Assembly: GCA_002753615.1 (NCBI GenBank)
Contig: PEAO01000017.1
Location: forward strand, 1 to 37,820
Source of the DNA: Magnetococcales bacterium DCbin2
GTDB lineage: Bacteria > Pseudomonadota > Magnetococcia > Magnetococcales > UBA8363
Direction of reading: 5' to 3'
DNA: 37,820 bases
Part shown: one piece after another, positions 15,627 through 23,344 of the stretch
How the letters are laid out: each line of letters begins with the position of its first letter
Position numbering within the stretch: the first letter of the stretch is position 1
Translations under genes and position numbers: made by a program
Notes under the pieces: generated by a model
Told to the model about the DNA's origin: nothing
The model's database searches: none
The model's input: the letters and a program-made list of their open reading frames with translations, nothing else

Positions 15627-16691
15627 ATGGAAACCAACGAAACGGAAGAATCTGTTCAGCAGTTGCTTGAAGCGCAACTCATGGAGCTGCTCGATGATCC
15701 CGAAGTCAAAAATCTTTCCGTCCCTTGTGTCGATCTTTCCGAGGAATTGGGAAAAGCCGCAGATATTAAAAAACAAGCCATGCGCATGGTGGCCATCGCC
15801 TTGGAAGATGCCAGACTGGGGCGGCATCTGACCATCAGACCCATTCATGAAATCGCCCAACGGATGATGTCCTCCCTGCTCAATAACGATGACGCATTGC
15901 TGAATTTTAGTTTGATCAAACGGCGGAGTGATTATCTGTTCCAACACTCTGTCAACGTGGGGATTTTCATGATGGCCATGGCGCGATCATTGGGATATGG
16001 AGAGAACGTGGTCGTGGGAGCTGGGGTGGGGGGGATGATGCACGATGTGGGTATGGTTCGGATTCCCGAAAATATTTATAACAAGACCTCAAAATTGTCT
16101 GATTATGAACTTCGTCAAGTTCAAAAACATGTCGAATTGGGCTATCGATTATTGGTTCGTACCCCTGGAATACCCGAAGTTGCCTTGGTTATCGCAGGAA
16201 CACATCACTCCCGTCAAGATGGTTCCGGTTATTCTTTGAATACCAATCTAGATGCATTTTCCCAATTTCAGCCGTTGTCTGCCATCGTCGATATCTACGA
16301 TGCCATGACCTCTCCCCGGCCCTACCGCCGAGCCTGGGCTGCGACGAGTGCCTTGAAAAAAATTCATGATATGTCCAAGAAGCAGCAACTGGATCCTATC
16401 CTTGTTCATACGTTTATCCATCACATTGGCATCTACCCTTTGGGTTCACTGGTGCGACTTGAAAACCAACTTTTGGGCGTGGTTATCCAAACCAACCGCT
16501 CAAGCCTACTCCATCCCGTAGTGCGCTTGGTCATCAATGGCCGTGATGGCAAAAAAATTGAACCACGAGATGTCGATTTGCTGGAATGGAAAGATAAAGC
16601 GCAGGGCTATGTGATTATCGCCAGCGAACATCCTGAAGACTGGGGCATTGATCCTGTTTTGTTTTTACCGCACAGCGCGGTTTACTCTTGA
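15627..16691 (+). CDS. HD-GYP domain protein, probable c-di-GMP phosphodiesterase
   Basis: This 354-residue protein has an N-terminal helical region of about 110 residues with no receiver domain, an HD-GYP domain (MMHDVGMVRIP, HHSRQDGSGYS, YDAMTSPRPYRRA) and a C-terminal beta-rich extension (about 270-354; LENQLLGVVIQTNRSSLLHPVVRL) often seen in stand-alone HD-GYP proteins. The HD pair and the GSGY/RPYR motifs are kept. No membrane segment is seen. The ATG at 15627 follows AGGA at 9 bp. It converges on the histidine kinase gene with a 10-bp overlap of the ends. It probably adds a second c-di-GMP-lowering activity to the window. Confidence 0.88.
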   Translation: METNETEESVQQLLEAQLMELLDDPEVKNLSVPCVDLSEELGKAADIKKQAMRMVAIALEDARLGRHLTIRPIHEIAQRMMSSLLNNDDALLNFSLIKRRSDYLFQHSVNVGIFMMAMARSLGYGENVVVGAGVGGMMHDVGMVRIPENIYNKTSKLSDYELRQVQKHVELGYRLLVRTPGIPEVALVIAGTHHSRQDGSGYSLNTNLDAFSQFQPLSAIVDIYDAMTSPRPYRRAWAATSALKKIHDMSKKQQLDPILVHTFIHHIGIYPLGSLVRLENQLLGVVIQTNRSSLLHPVVRLVINGRDGKKIEPRDVDLLEWKDKAQGYVIIASEHPEDWGIDPVLFLPHSAVYS

Positions 16692-18013
16692 CGTGGGCGC
16701 TGCGGCAAGGGGAGAAGAATGGTAATGGTCGTCCCCGCCGTTTGTGAACTGGACATTGTAATGGAACCTTTCAGCGTTTCGGCAATGAGTTTGGCTGAGA
16801 ATGTCCCCAGGCCGGTGCCATATTTTTTTCCGTGGGTGATGAATTTTTGGAAAAAAGTCTCTTTGATTTGCGGCGCAACAGGTTGGGCATTATTGATCTG
16901 AATGCACGCATGGGATAACGTTGATGACAATGCTACCGTAATTGCCATACCGGCTTGCGATGCCTCGACGGCATTTTTAATCAGATTGGCCATCATGGAA
17001 TAGGCCAGCAATTCCTCGCCGAGAAATAGGAAACGGTCTCTTTTTTCCACAGGGCGACCATTGAGGGTGATGTTAACAATAATCTTCATTTTATTAATTT
17101 GCTGCGCAAGTTCTCTGAAAATATTGTTGATTACGGGAATCAAATCGATCATTTCCGCATTGAGTTGATAGGTTCCCTGTTCCATCTGGAACAGGTAGAG
17201 GGACAGGTTGATCATGTGCAGGGAGCGATAGCCACTGTTCAGTATGATCTCCAGGCCCTTACGCAGATCATCGTCCAAATCTTGACGTTCAAGAAGCATG
17301 TCGGCAAAACTGATGATGCCGGTCAGAGGGGTTTTCAAATCGTGCCGGGAGATATGTTCTACCGCAGCCCGCAAGCGATCCGCCGCCAACAATTCTTCGT
17401 TTTGCTTGGCAATCTGACGGGCATCTTCTTCCGCCTTGGAGGCCGCTTCCTTCAATCGAAGTTCCTGATCGAAGCGGATGATGGCACTGGTGAGGGTGCT
17501 GGAGATGGCGCGAAGGAAGGTGAATTCCTGTTCGTTGAAATGATGATTGGGCAACGGATAAAGGTTCAACACTCCCCAAATTTGTTCTTCCGTACCCAGC
17601 GGAATACAACAATCCCGGTGTTCACCCAGGGCTTGCTGTGGAATGACATGTTGTGCATTAAGACCATCGGTCACAATCATTTGGCGCGAAAGGGCTGCCT
17701 GACCACAATGACATTGACCCAGGCGGATGGTGTGACACAGTGCCAAATGTTCTGGAGTCAAGTTGACGTGGGCCGCCAGTTTCAGATGTTGATCTTGCTC
17801 ATGCCATAAGAAAATAGCCCCCATGTTTCGGATAGGCAACCAGGGGGTCGCTGTCAGGACGTAGATGACTTCATCGAGGTATTCCGCCAAAGTCAGCGGT
17901 TCCAGAGATAGTTGCAGCAACCGGATGATGATCACGTTGGCCTGTTGCACTGTAATCGTGCCGTCTGAAATACCACCGTCGTGGTCCGGTAAGTGTGCAT
18001 TTGGCGTTACCAT
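16682..18013 (-). CDS. GAF domain sensor histidine kinase
   Basis: The 443-residue cytosolic kinase has a GAF domain (about 45-183) with a cysteine set C93, C101, C103 and C135-C136, a HisKA domain with H224 in EHISRHDLKTPLTGI, and HATPase_c with the N box ANLIKNAVEAS (about 343) and G2 box KYGTGLGTFSAKLIAE (about 397). The cysteines and the HCGQAA loop resemble GAF domains in oxygen-, redox- or light-responsive kinases, but no ligand can be named. There is no receiver and no nearby cognate regulator. The frame runs open to 18193, but the ATG at 18013 has GAGG 6 bp upstream and the extension covers decayed repeat DNA. Confidence 0.87.
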   Translation of the reverse strand: MVTPNAHLPDHDGGISDGTITVQQANVIIIRLLQLSLEPLTLAEYLDEVIYVLTATPWLPIRNMGAIFLWHEQDQHLKLAAHVNLTPEHLALCHTIRLGQCHCGQAALSRQMIVTDGLNAQHVIPQQALGEHRDCCIPLGTEEQIWGVLNLYPLPNHHFNEQEFTFLRAISSTLTSAIIRFDQELRLKEAASKAEEDARQIAKQNEELLAADRLRAAVEHISRHDLKTPLTGIISFADMLLERQDLDDDLRKGLEIILNSGYRSLHMINLSLYLFQMEQGTYQLNAEMIDLIPVINNIFRELAQQINKMKIIVNITLNGRPVEKRDRFLFLGEELLAYSMMANLIKNAVEASQAGMAITVALSSTLSHACIQINNAQPVAPQIKETFFQKFITHGKKYGTGLGTFSAKLIAETLKGSITMSSSQTAGTTITILLPLPQRPRQE

Positions 18014-18140
18014 GTTGTGCCTCAAACCTCTGTTATTATTGTAGCGGCCCAGATTGATCCTTGTTTGGAGTTGTTTAACTCCATTAATAATAATTAAAAT
18101 AAAATATTCTGGGAATTTTTTCTCAAGGTGCTTTTTCAAA

Positions 18141-18205
18141 ATTAGTAAAGATCTCCGTACTCCGCTTGCGACCTTTGTTTTTGGTTTTAACAAAGAGATT
18201 CTTTT
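18141..18205. repeat. Decayed palindromic-element remnant
   Basis: The run AAAGATCTCCGTACTCCGC, then TTGCGACCTTTGTTTTTGG and TTTTAACAAAGAGATT resembles the centre of elements A and E (AAAGATTTCCATGCTCCGC, TTTTGACC, TTTGTTTTTGACTTT). No arms remain. The 264-bp gap 18014-18277 between the kinase and the acetyltransferase gene otherwise shows nothing I can name. Confidence 0.4.
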
Positions 18206-18277
18206 TCTCCAAACATGAGCTGTGGCTCGCCCGAGATGAGAACTTAAGCCAGAGGATCGATTCGGTGTGGTTGAAAC

Positions 18278-19096
18278 TTAGCTCGCCGCCGATGGGAATG
18301 TATTATGGGATGTTGGACACCTAGTGCCAATTCCTTGCATCCCATCCGATGATAAAAGTCCATAGGGGTTCGCTTGAAGAAAATCCCGTGTCAATTGATC
18401 TAGAAGGGACAAATTTAACAATCTTGATGGACGGTTATGTACATATACGGTCGGGAACATGGAACCTATGGAGTTCTCAATTTTTTTAAAACAATTTTTA
18501 TCTATGTTTGGTTTCCGAGCATAATACGGACATTCCAACGTTTGAACGCCACCTTCAAAACATACCTGGCGTTTCAAAGTTATCCACTCGCGATATGGTA
18601 CCCCGACCATGGCTTCCATATGATGGATATAAGTGGCTCCTTCGTCAAAATTGGTGCCAAGAAAGAGTAGATGGAAACCTCTATTCGCCATCCATTCAAA
18701 GGAACTTCCATGTCCAATGGAGAAGGCAGGGTTTACTTGGCCAATGAGTTCTTGAACAAGTGGTCCAAGACCAACATGGCTGTGTATGGGACAATGTGTA
18801 CGTACCGAATCAGGCAGGCTATGGATGTAAGCTGGTAATGAACCTGTTGAAGGAAATGGTGTATGCCTTCGGTTGAAAATATCATTTTCCCGAATGTCGA
18901 ATGTATAAGTTGGAAATAGGACGGTTCCGTTTGGTTGGATCTTGTCCAGAAGGCAGTTGGTAACCATACCAGCTCCACCCTCAATGTACCCAAAGGAGGC
19001 AAGGCGGCTGTGGACAATAACGTTCATGTTTTGGGTGAGGCCCAATTCATTAAGCAATGCGTCAAGGTCTTTGTAAGCGAATCGGGGAATGGGCAT
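18278..19096 (-). CDS. AAC(3)-family N-acetyltransferase
   Basis: The 272-residue protein has the antibiotic N-acetyltransferase fold pattern (PF02522): VIVHSRLASFGYIEGG near residue 27, FPTYTFD near 61, THCPIHSHVGLGP near 101 and HMEAMVGVPYR near 159. Members transfer an acetyl group from acetyl-CoA to an amino group. Some give gentamicin-class resistance, while many chromosomal relatives sit in polysaccharide or secondary-metabolite clusters. Here the neighbours (ACP, AMP ligase, DUF4910 protein) suggest acetylation of an amino sugar or aminoacyl group instead of drug resistance; this is inference. ATG at 19096 with an AGGA about 10 bp upstream. The base composition is visibly more AT-rich than the housekeeping genes around it. 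Confidence 0.88.
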   Translation of the reverse strand: MPIPRFAYKDLDALLNELGLTQNMNVIVHSRLASFGYIEGGAGMVTNCLLDKIQPNGTVLFPTYTFDIRENDIFNRRHTPFPSTGSLPAYIHSLPDSVRTHCPIHSHVGLGPLVQELIGQVNPAFSIGHGSSFEWMANRGFHLLFLGTNFDEGATYIHHMEAMVGVPYREWITLKRQVCFEGGVQTLECPYYARKPNIDKNCFKKIENSIGSMFPTVYVHNRPSRLLNLSLLDQLTRDFLQANPYGLLSSDGMQGIGTRCPTSHNTFPSAAS

Positions 19097-19361
19097 TCTC
19101 GCATGTCCTGCTCGTTAGATTATTAGCCTAAGAAGATAATATTAAGTGTTTATATCCGATCCATAGGTAACCGTTCAATCCCCCCTTTGAGGATATAGTT
19201 TTGACCCTCATTTTATACCACAGATTGCTGGTCGAGGCCATAAAATTATTGAAAGAATAAGGGGCTAATGGGTACCTGTTCAGATTCGTAAGCACCGAAC
19301 GAACCCCGTTTTCAAGGCGACTGGTTTTTTTCCAAATTTTTTTGAACGTTCCAGAGGAGAA

Positions 19362-19571
19362 GGCCTGAAAATCATCAACCGTGACTGCGTTTGGGACATC
19401 GCTGAAGACTTTTCGGAGGTAGGCGTAGGGTTTCAGACCGGAGGCTTTGGCAGTTTCGATGAGACTGTAGAGATTGGCTGATGCCTTGTTCGGCACTAAC
19501 CCAAAGCTACCACTGTCGAGGATGGCAAAGCCCTTATTCTCCGAAATGTCCAAAAAATGGGAAAAAAACAA
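19362..19571 (-). pseudogene. IS66-family transposase C-terminal remnant
   Basis: About 70 residues match the C-terminal domain of IS66 transposases: SGSFGLVPNKASANLYSL, then IETAKASGLKPYAYLRKVF and the Leu/Pro-rich continuation SDVPNAVTVDDFQAF. The catalytic DDE part is absent and the frame then runs into unrelated sequence ending at 19128. This shows that an insertion sequence once landed here and has decayed. Confidence 0.8.
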
Positions 19572-19657
19572 GAGGTCTTGAGAGCGGGGTTCCTTCGGCG
19601 CTTACGCAGCATGGACCCGCTGCCGCATTATCAAAAACTAGTCGAGCATCGCGTGTA

Positions 19658-20287
19658 TTATGTTTTTGGAAAGGGGGATGTAGGAGTCTGAATGTGCCGC
19701 AGGTCTCGGGTAAGCAAATAAATTTCTTGTCCTTTCTGGTCCTGATGCACGAAACCATGGCGGCGATAAAATGCCAAGGCGGCCAAGTTGTTGGCGTACA
19801 CATGCAAACTTAAATATTTCCAATCCGTCGCCGCTGAACTAAAATGGTTTAATAGTTGATCTGCCAGCCCTTGCCCCCGCCATAGTTTTCCGACAGCAAT
19901 ACGTGAAAGATAATAACTGCCTGCTGGTGCCTGGGAAAAATGGTGCCAAGAATGGCCCATCTTTTCATGAAGGGTCTTACGCTGTTCTGGGGTCAGTGTC
20001 TTCTGTAACGCTAACATGCTAAAAATTTGCCGGATTTTTGACTCTTCAGCCGGATAGGCGGTATAGACTCCTATGACCAACGCACCGTGTACCAGGGCGT
20101 AACCGTGTTCTAATTCATTGTTTTTTTTACACAATTGATCGGCAATACTGGAAAATAGAGTCAGCGTGGATATCCCAAACTGCTGGTAAAATTCCGGCAA
20201 TGATGCATAAATCAGTTGAGCTGCTTCAAGGCGCTGTTGCCGATCCAGGAGTGCAATGGGGGTTAATTCTGCCATGATAGGTTTCAT
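19658..20287 (-). CDS. GNAT family N-acetyltransferase
   Basis: The C-terminal half shows the GNAT core: motif A LSRIAVGKLWRGQGLADQLL with the acetyl-CoA pyrophosphate loop R-G-Q-G-L-A, and motif B YANNLAALAFYRRHGFV. The first 100 residues are helical and not recognised. The start is uncertain: the ATG at 20287 gives 209 residues with a weak site (GGAA), while a TTG at 20362 has a better GAGGTG and would give 234 residues. The substrate is unknown; GNAT enzymes acetylate small amines, proteins or sugars. It lies between the IS66 remnant and palindromic element B. Confidence 0.8.
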   Translation of the reverse strand: MKPIMAELTPIALLDRQQRLEAAQLIYASLPEFYQQFGISTLTLFSSIADQLCKKNNELEHGYALVHGALVIGVYTAYPAEESKIRQIFSMLALQKTLTPEQRKTLHEKMGHSWHHFSQAPAGSYYLSRIAVGKLWRGQGLADQLLNHFSSAATDWKYLSLHVYANNLAALAFYRRHGFVHQDQKGQEIYLLTRDLRHIQTPTSPFPKT

Positions 20288-20434
20288 CACTAGTTCCGTA
20301 TTCAAAGGAGGATATCCAGGCCCCGACCACGCTAATAATTCGGAGAAAGTCGCTGTTGCCAACCGGGTAACACCTCTTCTCCTTGATTGTACATGACAAC
20401 ATCATGCGAACTCCAGTGTGGGAACTACTTGCCT

Positions 20435-20464
20435 CAGGGCAATTGCATTTGGAATCCCTTGACA
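20435..20464 (+). repeat. 30-bp dispersed repeat, copy 2
   Basis: CAGGGCAATTGCATTTGG followed by AATCCCTTGACA. It directly abuts the TAGG terminus of element B, exactly as copy 3 abuts element F at 37745. Confidence 0.8.
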
Positions 20465-20926
20465 TTAGGACGTATTAATGTTCGATAGCTTGAGATACAC
20501 CCTAGAAAATTATTAAAAGAAAAAAGGGGTCTGGGGGATTGCCCCCAGGGTTTTGATTTTGTTTTTGATTTTCATGCGCCCCTTATCCCGAAGCATTTTT
20601 TTCGCGCTTTTTGTTCTTGCGAAAAAAATGCGCAGGGCGCACGCCTTCGCTTGATGTTTTTCGCGCCTTTTGCGAAAAATATCAAGCATAATGCACTGTT
20701 TTTACACCTTCAACATTGCACTGTGTTTGCCATATTTGCGCCAAAACCGCGAAAAAAGGCAAACCAAGGCGCGCGCCTGCGCATTTTTCCCTTTAAAAGA
20801 AAAGGCACGGGAAAAATGCTTCGGGATAAGGGGCGCGTGGAAAAGCAAAGTCAAAAACAAAGTCAAAACCCTGGGGGCAATCCCCCAGACCCCTTTTTTC
20901 TGTTAATAATTTATTCTTTCCGAGGC
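20465..20926. repeat. Palindromic element B with nested hairpins
   Basis: The left arm (20519-20560) and right arm (20846-20900) match the family. Inside lies a second long inverted repeat: ATGCGCCCCTTATCCCGAAG near 20574 pairs with CTTCGGGATAAGGGGCGCGT near 20819. Within that are smaller hairpins: GCATTTTTTTCGC/GCGAAAAAAATGC (20593-20632), CTTGATGTTTTTCGC/GCGAAAAATATCAAG (about 20650-20687) and GCATTTTTCCC/GGGAAAAATGC (20781-20819). The right terminal repeat is lost near 20926. Together with the neighbouring 30-bp copy it fills the 580-bp gap 20363-20943, which has no gene. Confidence 0.8.
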
Positions 20927-20943
20927 ATTTGGACGTGCCAATT

Positions 20944-21216
20944 TCAAATGCGATTGCCCTGCCACTTGCCTACTTTGCAATGAAAGGATCTAATCCCATT
21001 TGGTATTAATATTTTGAATATACGTTCGGGATCAAAATCATAATAACGAAAGAAAGATTCACGACTCAAACTTTCGTGGGTGTTGATATCAGGATATCCG
21101 TGTTGAACGGCAGTAACAACACGTCTAGTATCTGCCGAGCTGGTCCAAATCTCCGATAATAAGCCACATTGAGCGATGGTCTCGGCGATTTGGGCAGCTG
21201 GGCTACCATCGCCCAC
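20944..21216 (-). CDS. Truncated gene of unknown function, in frame with the ACP gene
   Basis: About 90 residues are readable. The start resembles a Rossmann-type nucleotide-binding strand and loop (ILVGDGSPAAQIAETIAQCG), slightly like the opening of formyltransferase-type or NeuD/PglD-type domains, but I cannot assign it. There is no clear ribosome site at the GTG (21216). The frame is continuous with the upstream ACP gene apart from its TAG stop at 21238-21240, so this could have been the next domain of a fused protein or a translationally coupled gene. The 3' end runs into element B (right edge about 20926), which probably cut it off. Likely non-functional. Confidence 0.4.
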   Translation of the reverse strand: MGDGSPAAQIAETIAQCGLLSEIWTSSADTRRVVTAVQHGYPDINTHESLSRESFFRYYDFDPERIFKILIPNGIRSFHCKVGKWQGNRI

Positions 21217-21237
21217 TAAAATGAATGTACCATGCGA

Positions 21238-21486
21238 CTAAGACGTGTGCTTCTTGAGGGCGGCAACAAGACCACCAAAGGTGGTGATATCCGCAGCCAC
21301 ACTGAGAGCTTCAAAATCGATTACAAGCCCAGTCTTTGTCTCGAACTCTTGTAACAGGTTGATCCAACCAAAGGAATCCATTATACCACTAATCAATAAA
21401 TCTGTATTATCATTCAATTTTTCTTTGTCATTACGGTCCAAAATCGACTCAAGAATCTGTAATAGTACCATTCGATGGTCAATCAT
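21238..21486 (-). CDS. Acyl/peptidyl carrier protein
   Basis: The 82-residue helical protein has the carrier-protein site LLISGIMDSFGWINLLQEFE, with Ser38 after Asp37 as the 4'-phosphopantetheine attachment point. Helices before and after fit the four-helix PCP/ACP fold. The ATG overlaps the stop of the AMP ligase gene by 4 bp (ATGA), so the two are coupled and the ligase is the probable loader. This is a DltA-DltC-like or stand-alone NRPS-like pair. It is too divergent to be the fatty-acid AcpP and no FAS genes lie near it. Confidence 0.88.
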   Translation of the reverse strand: MIDHRMVLLQILESILDRNDKEKLNDNTDLLISGIMDSFGWINLLQEFETKTGLVIDFEALSVAADITTFGGLVAALKKHTS

Positions 21487-22967
21487 AACGATCCAAGACT
21501 CCGCGCAATTTGGTTGATGGCCTGTACATCAATTTTATCAGATGAGGTTCGTGGTAAGGGGACCAGGGCTTGGAAATAAGTTGGTATGGCGTATAGGGGA
21601 AGAATTTCTCGGAGTTTTAAGATAAGGGACGAAACATTCAAAAGGGATGGCTCTACTTCAATGTAGCTCATAAGGCGTTCGCGAACAAATACCGTTACCG
21701 AAGGACAACGTAAAACGCTCCGTAGAGCCGCATCGATCTCATCCAATTCCAATCGATACCCATGAATCTTTACTTGCCTATCGGTTCGAGCCTGGAAATA
21801 CAGATCATTCCCAAACATTTTGCCCCAATCTCCAGTCCAATAAGCTGGCTGAGAAGTACCGTTTGGAAACAGGATATCGCGAAAAACAAGTTCCGATCTG
21901 GCAGGGTCACGCCAATATCCAGTAGCCAGTTGCGGACCCGTCAAAACAATTTCTCCCTCAATGGTATTTAACTGACCATCTTTAACGAGCCAAAGTCCCA
22001 TTCCAGGGATGGCATGTCCCAAGGAGACGGTTCTGTCTGCAACGTGATTACGCCAATTATCTTTCCTCAACGCTAACAAAGTCATGGATACTGTGGCTTC
22101 GGTCGGTCCGTATGTCTGATGAACGACCAGATCTGGATGGGCATTGAATATCGACTCAAGATGATGGGGGAAAAGAGGCTCGCCACAAAAACTCATAAGT
22201 CGTAACGATGTGAGATATTCGTGGCTGACTTGTCTCGTGGCTGACATCTGGTCCACAACGGATGGGACGCTGTTCCAAATTGTAAGACGGTGTTTTTTGA
22301 TGAATCCAGATGGCATCAACCTGTCAGTGTTCTGTGTCACTGGATATAAGGTGGCACCATAACAGAGAGACCCAAAGATATCCATCACGGAAAGATCGAA
22401 TCCTATGGACGGGTGTTGAGACCAACGATCCATATGAGTCGGGGCGACAAATTCTCCAATCCAAGCGACATAATGATCAAGTGCGTTACGACTAATCTCA
22501 ACTCCCTTGGGATCGCCCGTTGATCCAGAGGTAAAGATAACATAGGCCGACTTCTTCCACGAAGGAACGTCCGGTAACTCTTCAGAAGAGGTTGGCTCGG
22601 TTTCTGGAGACTCTATGAGATGTTTCTGGGAGCCAATCTTCAGACATTCCGCCCCGCCGATCACGATATCTGGGGAAAAAAGCTCTAAAATACTTTGGCG
22701 TTTTGCCGTAGGCAGACCAAGATTGACAGGACAGTAAACAGCACCCGCAAGGAGGGCACCAAACATAGCGGCGTAGGCATACGCCGATTGTTCCAAGTGG
22801 ATCAGCACCCGAGTCTGTCGGTCCTGTAGTTGTGGGATACTCGCAGCGATCCGAAAAGCCAAACTTCGAAGTGAAGAGTAGTCAGTACTCCTGGTTCCAG
22901 ATTCAACGACCGCCAAGTGTTCTGGAATCAAATCAGCGATGGAAAGAAACTTCTTGATCGTTAACAA
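21483..22967 (-). CDS. AMP-forming amino acid/acyl adenylation enzyme (NRPS A-domain/DltA-like)
   Basis: The 494-residue enzyme carries the adenylation motifs in order: GALLAGAVYCPVN (about 70), the P-loop YVIFTSGSTGDPKGVE (about 142), GFDLSVMDIFGSL, the YGPTEATVS motif (about 288), YWTGDWGKM (about 370), DRQVKIHGYRLELDEID (about 396) and the catalytic lysine in SSDKIDVQA near the end. It activates a carboxylate, probably an amino acid, as its AMP ester and loads it onto the downstream carrier protein. The substrate code cannot be read safely by eye. The start is a TTG at 22967, supported by GGAGGG 5 bp upstream. A promoter lies about 200 bp upstream. Confidence 0.92.
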   Translation of the reverse strand: MLTIKKFLSIADLIPEHLAVVESGTRSTDYSSLRSLAFRIAASIPQLQDRQTRVLIHLEQSAYAYAAMFGALLAGAVYCPVNLGLPTAKRQSILELFSPDIVIGGAECLKIGSQKHLIESPETEPTSSEELPDVPSWKKSAYVIFTSGSTGDPKGVEISRNALDHYVAWIGEFVAPTHMDRWSQHPSIGFDLSVMDIFGSLCYGATLYPVTQNTDRLMPSGFIKKHRLTIWNSVPSVVDQMSATRQVSHEYLTSLRLMSFCGEPLFPHHLESIFNAHPDLVVHQTYGPTEATVSMTLLALRKDNWRNHVADRTVSLGHAIPGMGLWLVKDGQLNTIEGEIVLTGPQLATGYWRDPARSELVFRDILFPNGTSQPAYWTGDWGKMFGNDLYFQARTDRQVKIHGYRLELDEIDAALRSVLRCPSVTVFVRERLMSYIEVEPSLLNVSSLILKLREILPLYAIPTYFQALVPLPRTSSDKIDVQAINQIARSLGSL

Positions 22968-23344
22968 GCCAACCCTCCAGAAGAATGACCTTTTCGTTAT
23001 TGGAAACGACTCCCTCCGAAGTCAAACGTCGTTTTCCCACGTAGAGAAAAAATTCGGCGAATAACGGAGAGAAATTTCTTCTATCCTACACACAGCCACC
23101 AAACCCCACAGCAAGAAAACTGTGGACCACCCTAAACTTGGGACGCCTCAACCAGCGATCCCCGAACTAAGTATACCATAGTTGAAGATTAATTGCAAGT
23201 TGATCAAAATTTGTTTGTACCCATTTTCTGCTCTTTGGTGAGCAGAATCCCATATTAGTTGACCTTCGATGGCGTTGCAAAACTGTAAAATCACGCATGA
23301 GAAACAATGTGTCAAACAAACCAAATTCAATGATGACCGTTTCT
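22968..23344. other. Gene-free leader and intergenic region upstream of the AMP ligase
   Basis: No gene is seen in these 377 bp. It holds a good minus-strand promoter (23170-23198), a 200-nt leader with a CCACAG/CTGTGG hairpin (23106-23125), and an 8-bp hairpin TTCTGCTC/GAGCAGAA (23226-23247) after the DUF4910 stop. No T tract follows the latter, so termination there is doubtful. Confidence 0.5.
23170..23198 (-). promoter_or_regulatory. Sigma-70 promoter for the AMP ligase-ACP genes
   Basis: On the minus strand TTGCAA (23193-23198) and TATACT (23170-23175) are spaced by 17 bp, close to consensus. Transcription would start near 23163, leaving a leader of nearly 200 nt before the TTG start codon. 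Confidence 0.6.

Noticed and set aside
17099-17809. 236-residue open frame antisense to the GAF kinase
   Set aside because: Shadow of a well-supported kinase gene on the other strand.
18278-19096. Calling the AAC(3)-family gene an aminoglycoside resistance gene
   Set aside because: The family includes many non-resistance enzymes, and the gene context points to glycan or metabolite modification; no evidence of drug specificity.
20465-20926. CRISPR array
   Set aside because: The repeats are inverted and nested, not regularly spaced direct repeats, and no cas genes are present.
20944-21216. Formyltransferase or NeuD/PglD-like domain assignment for the truncated gene
   Set aside because: Only the first nucleotide-binding-like loop is suggestive; no catalytic motif can be seen, so it was left unassigned.
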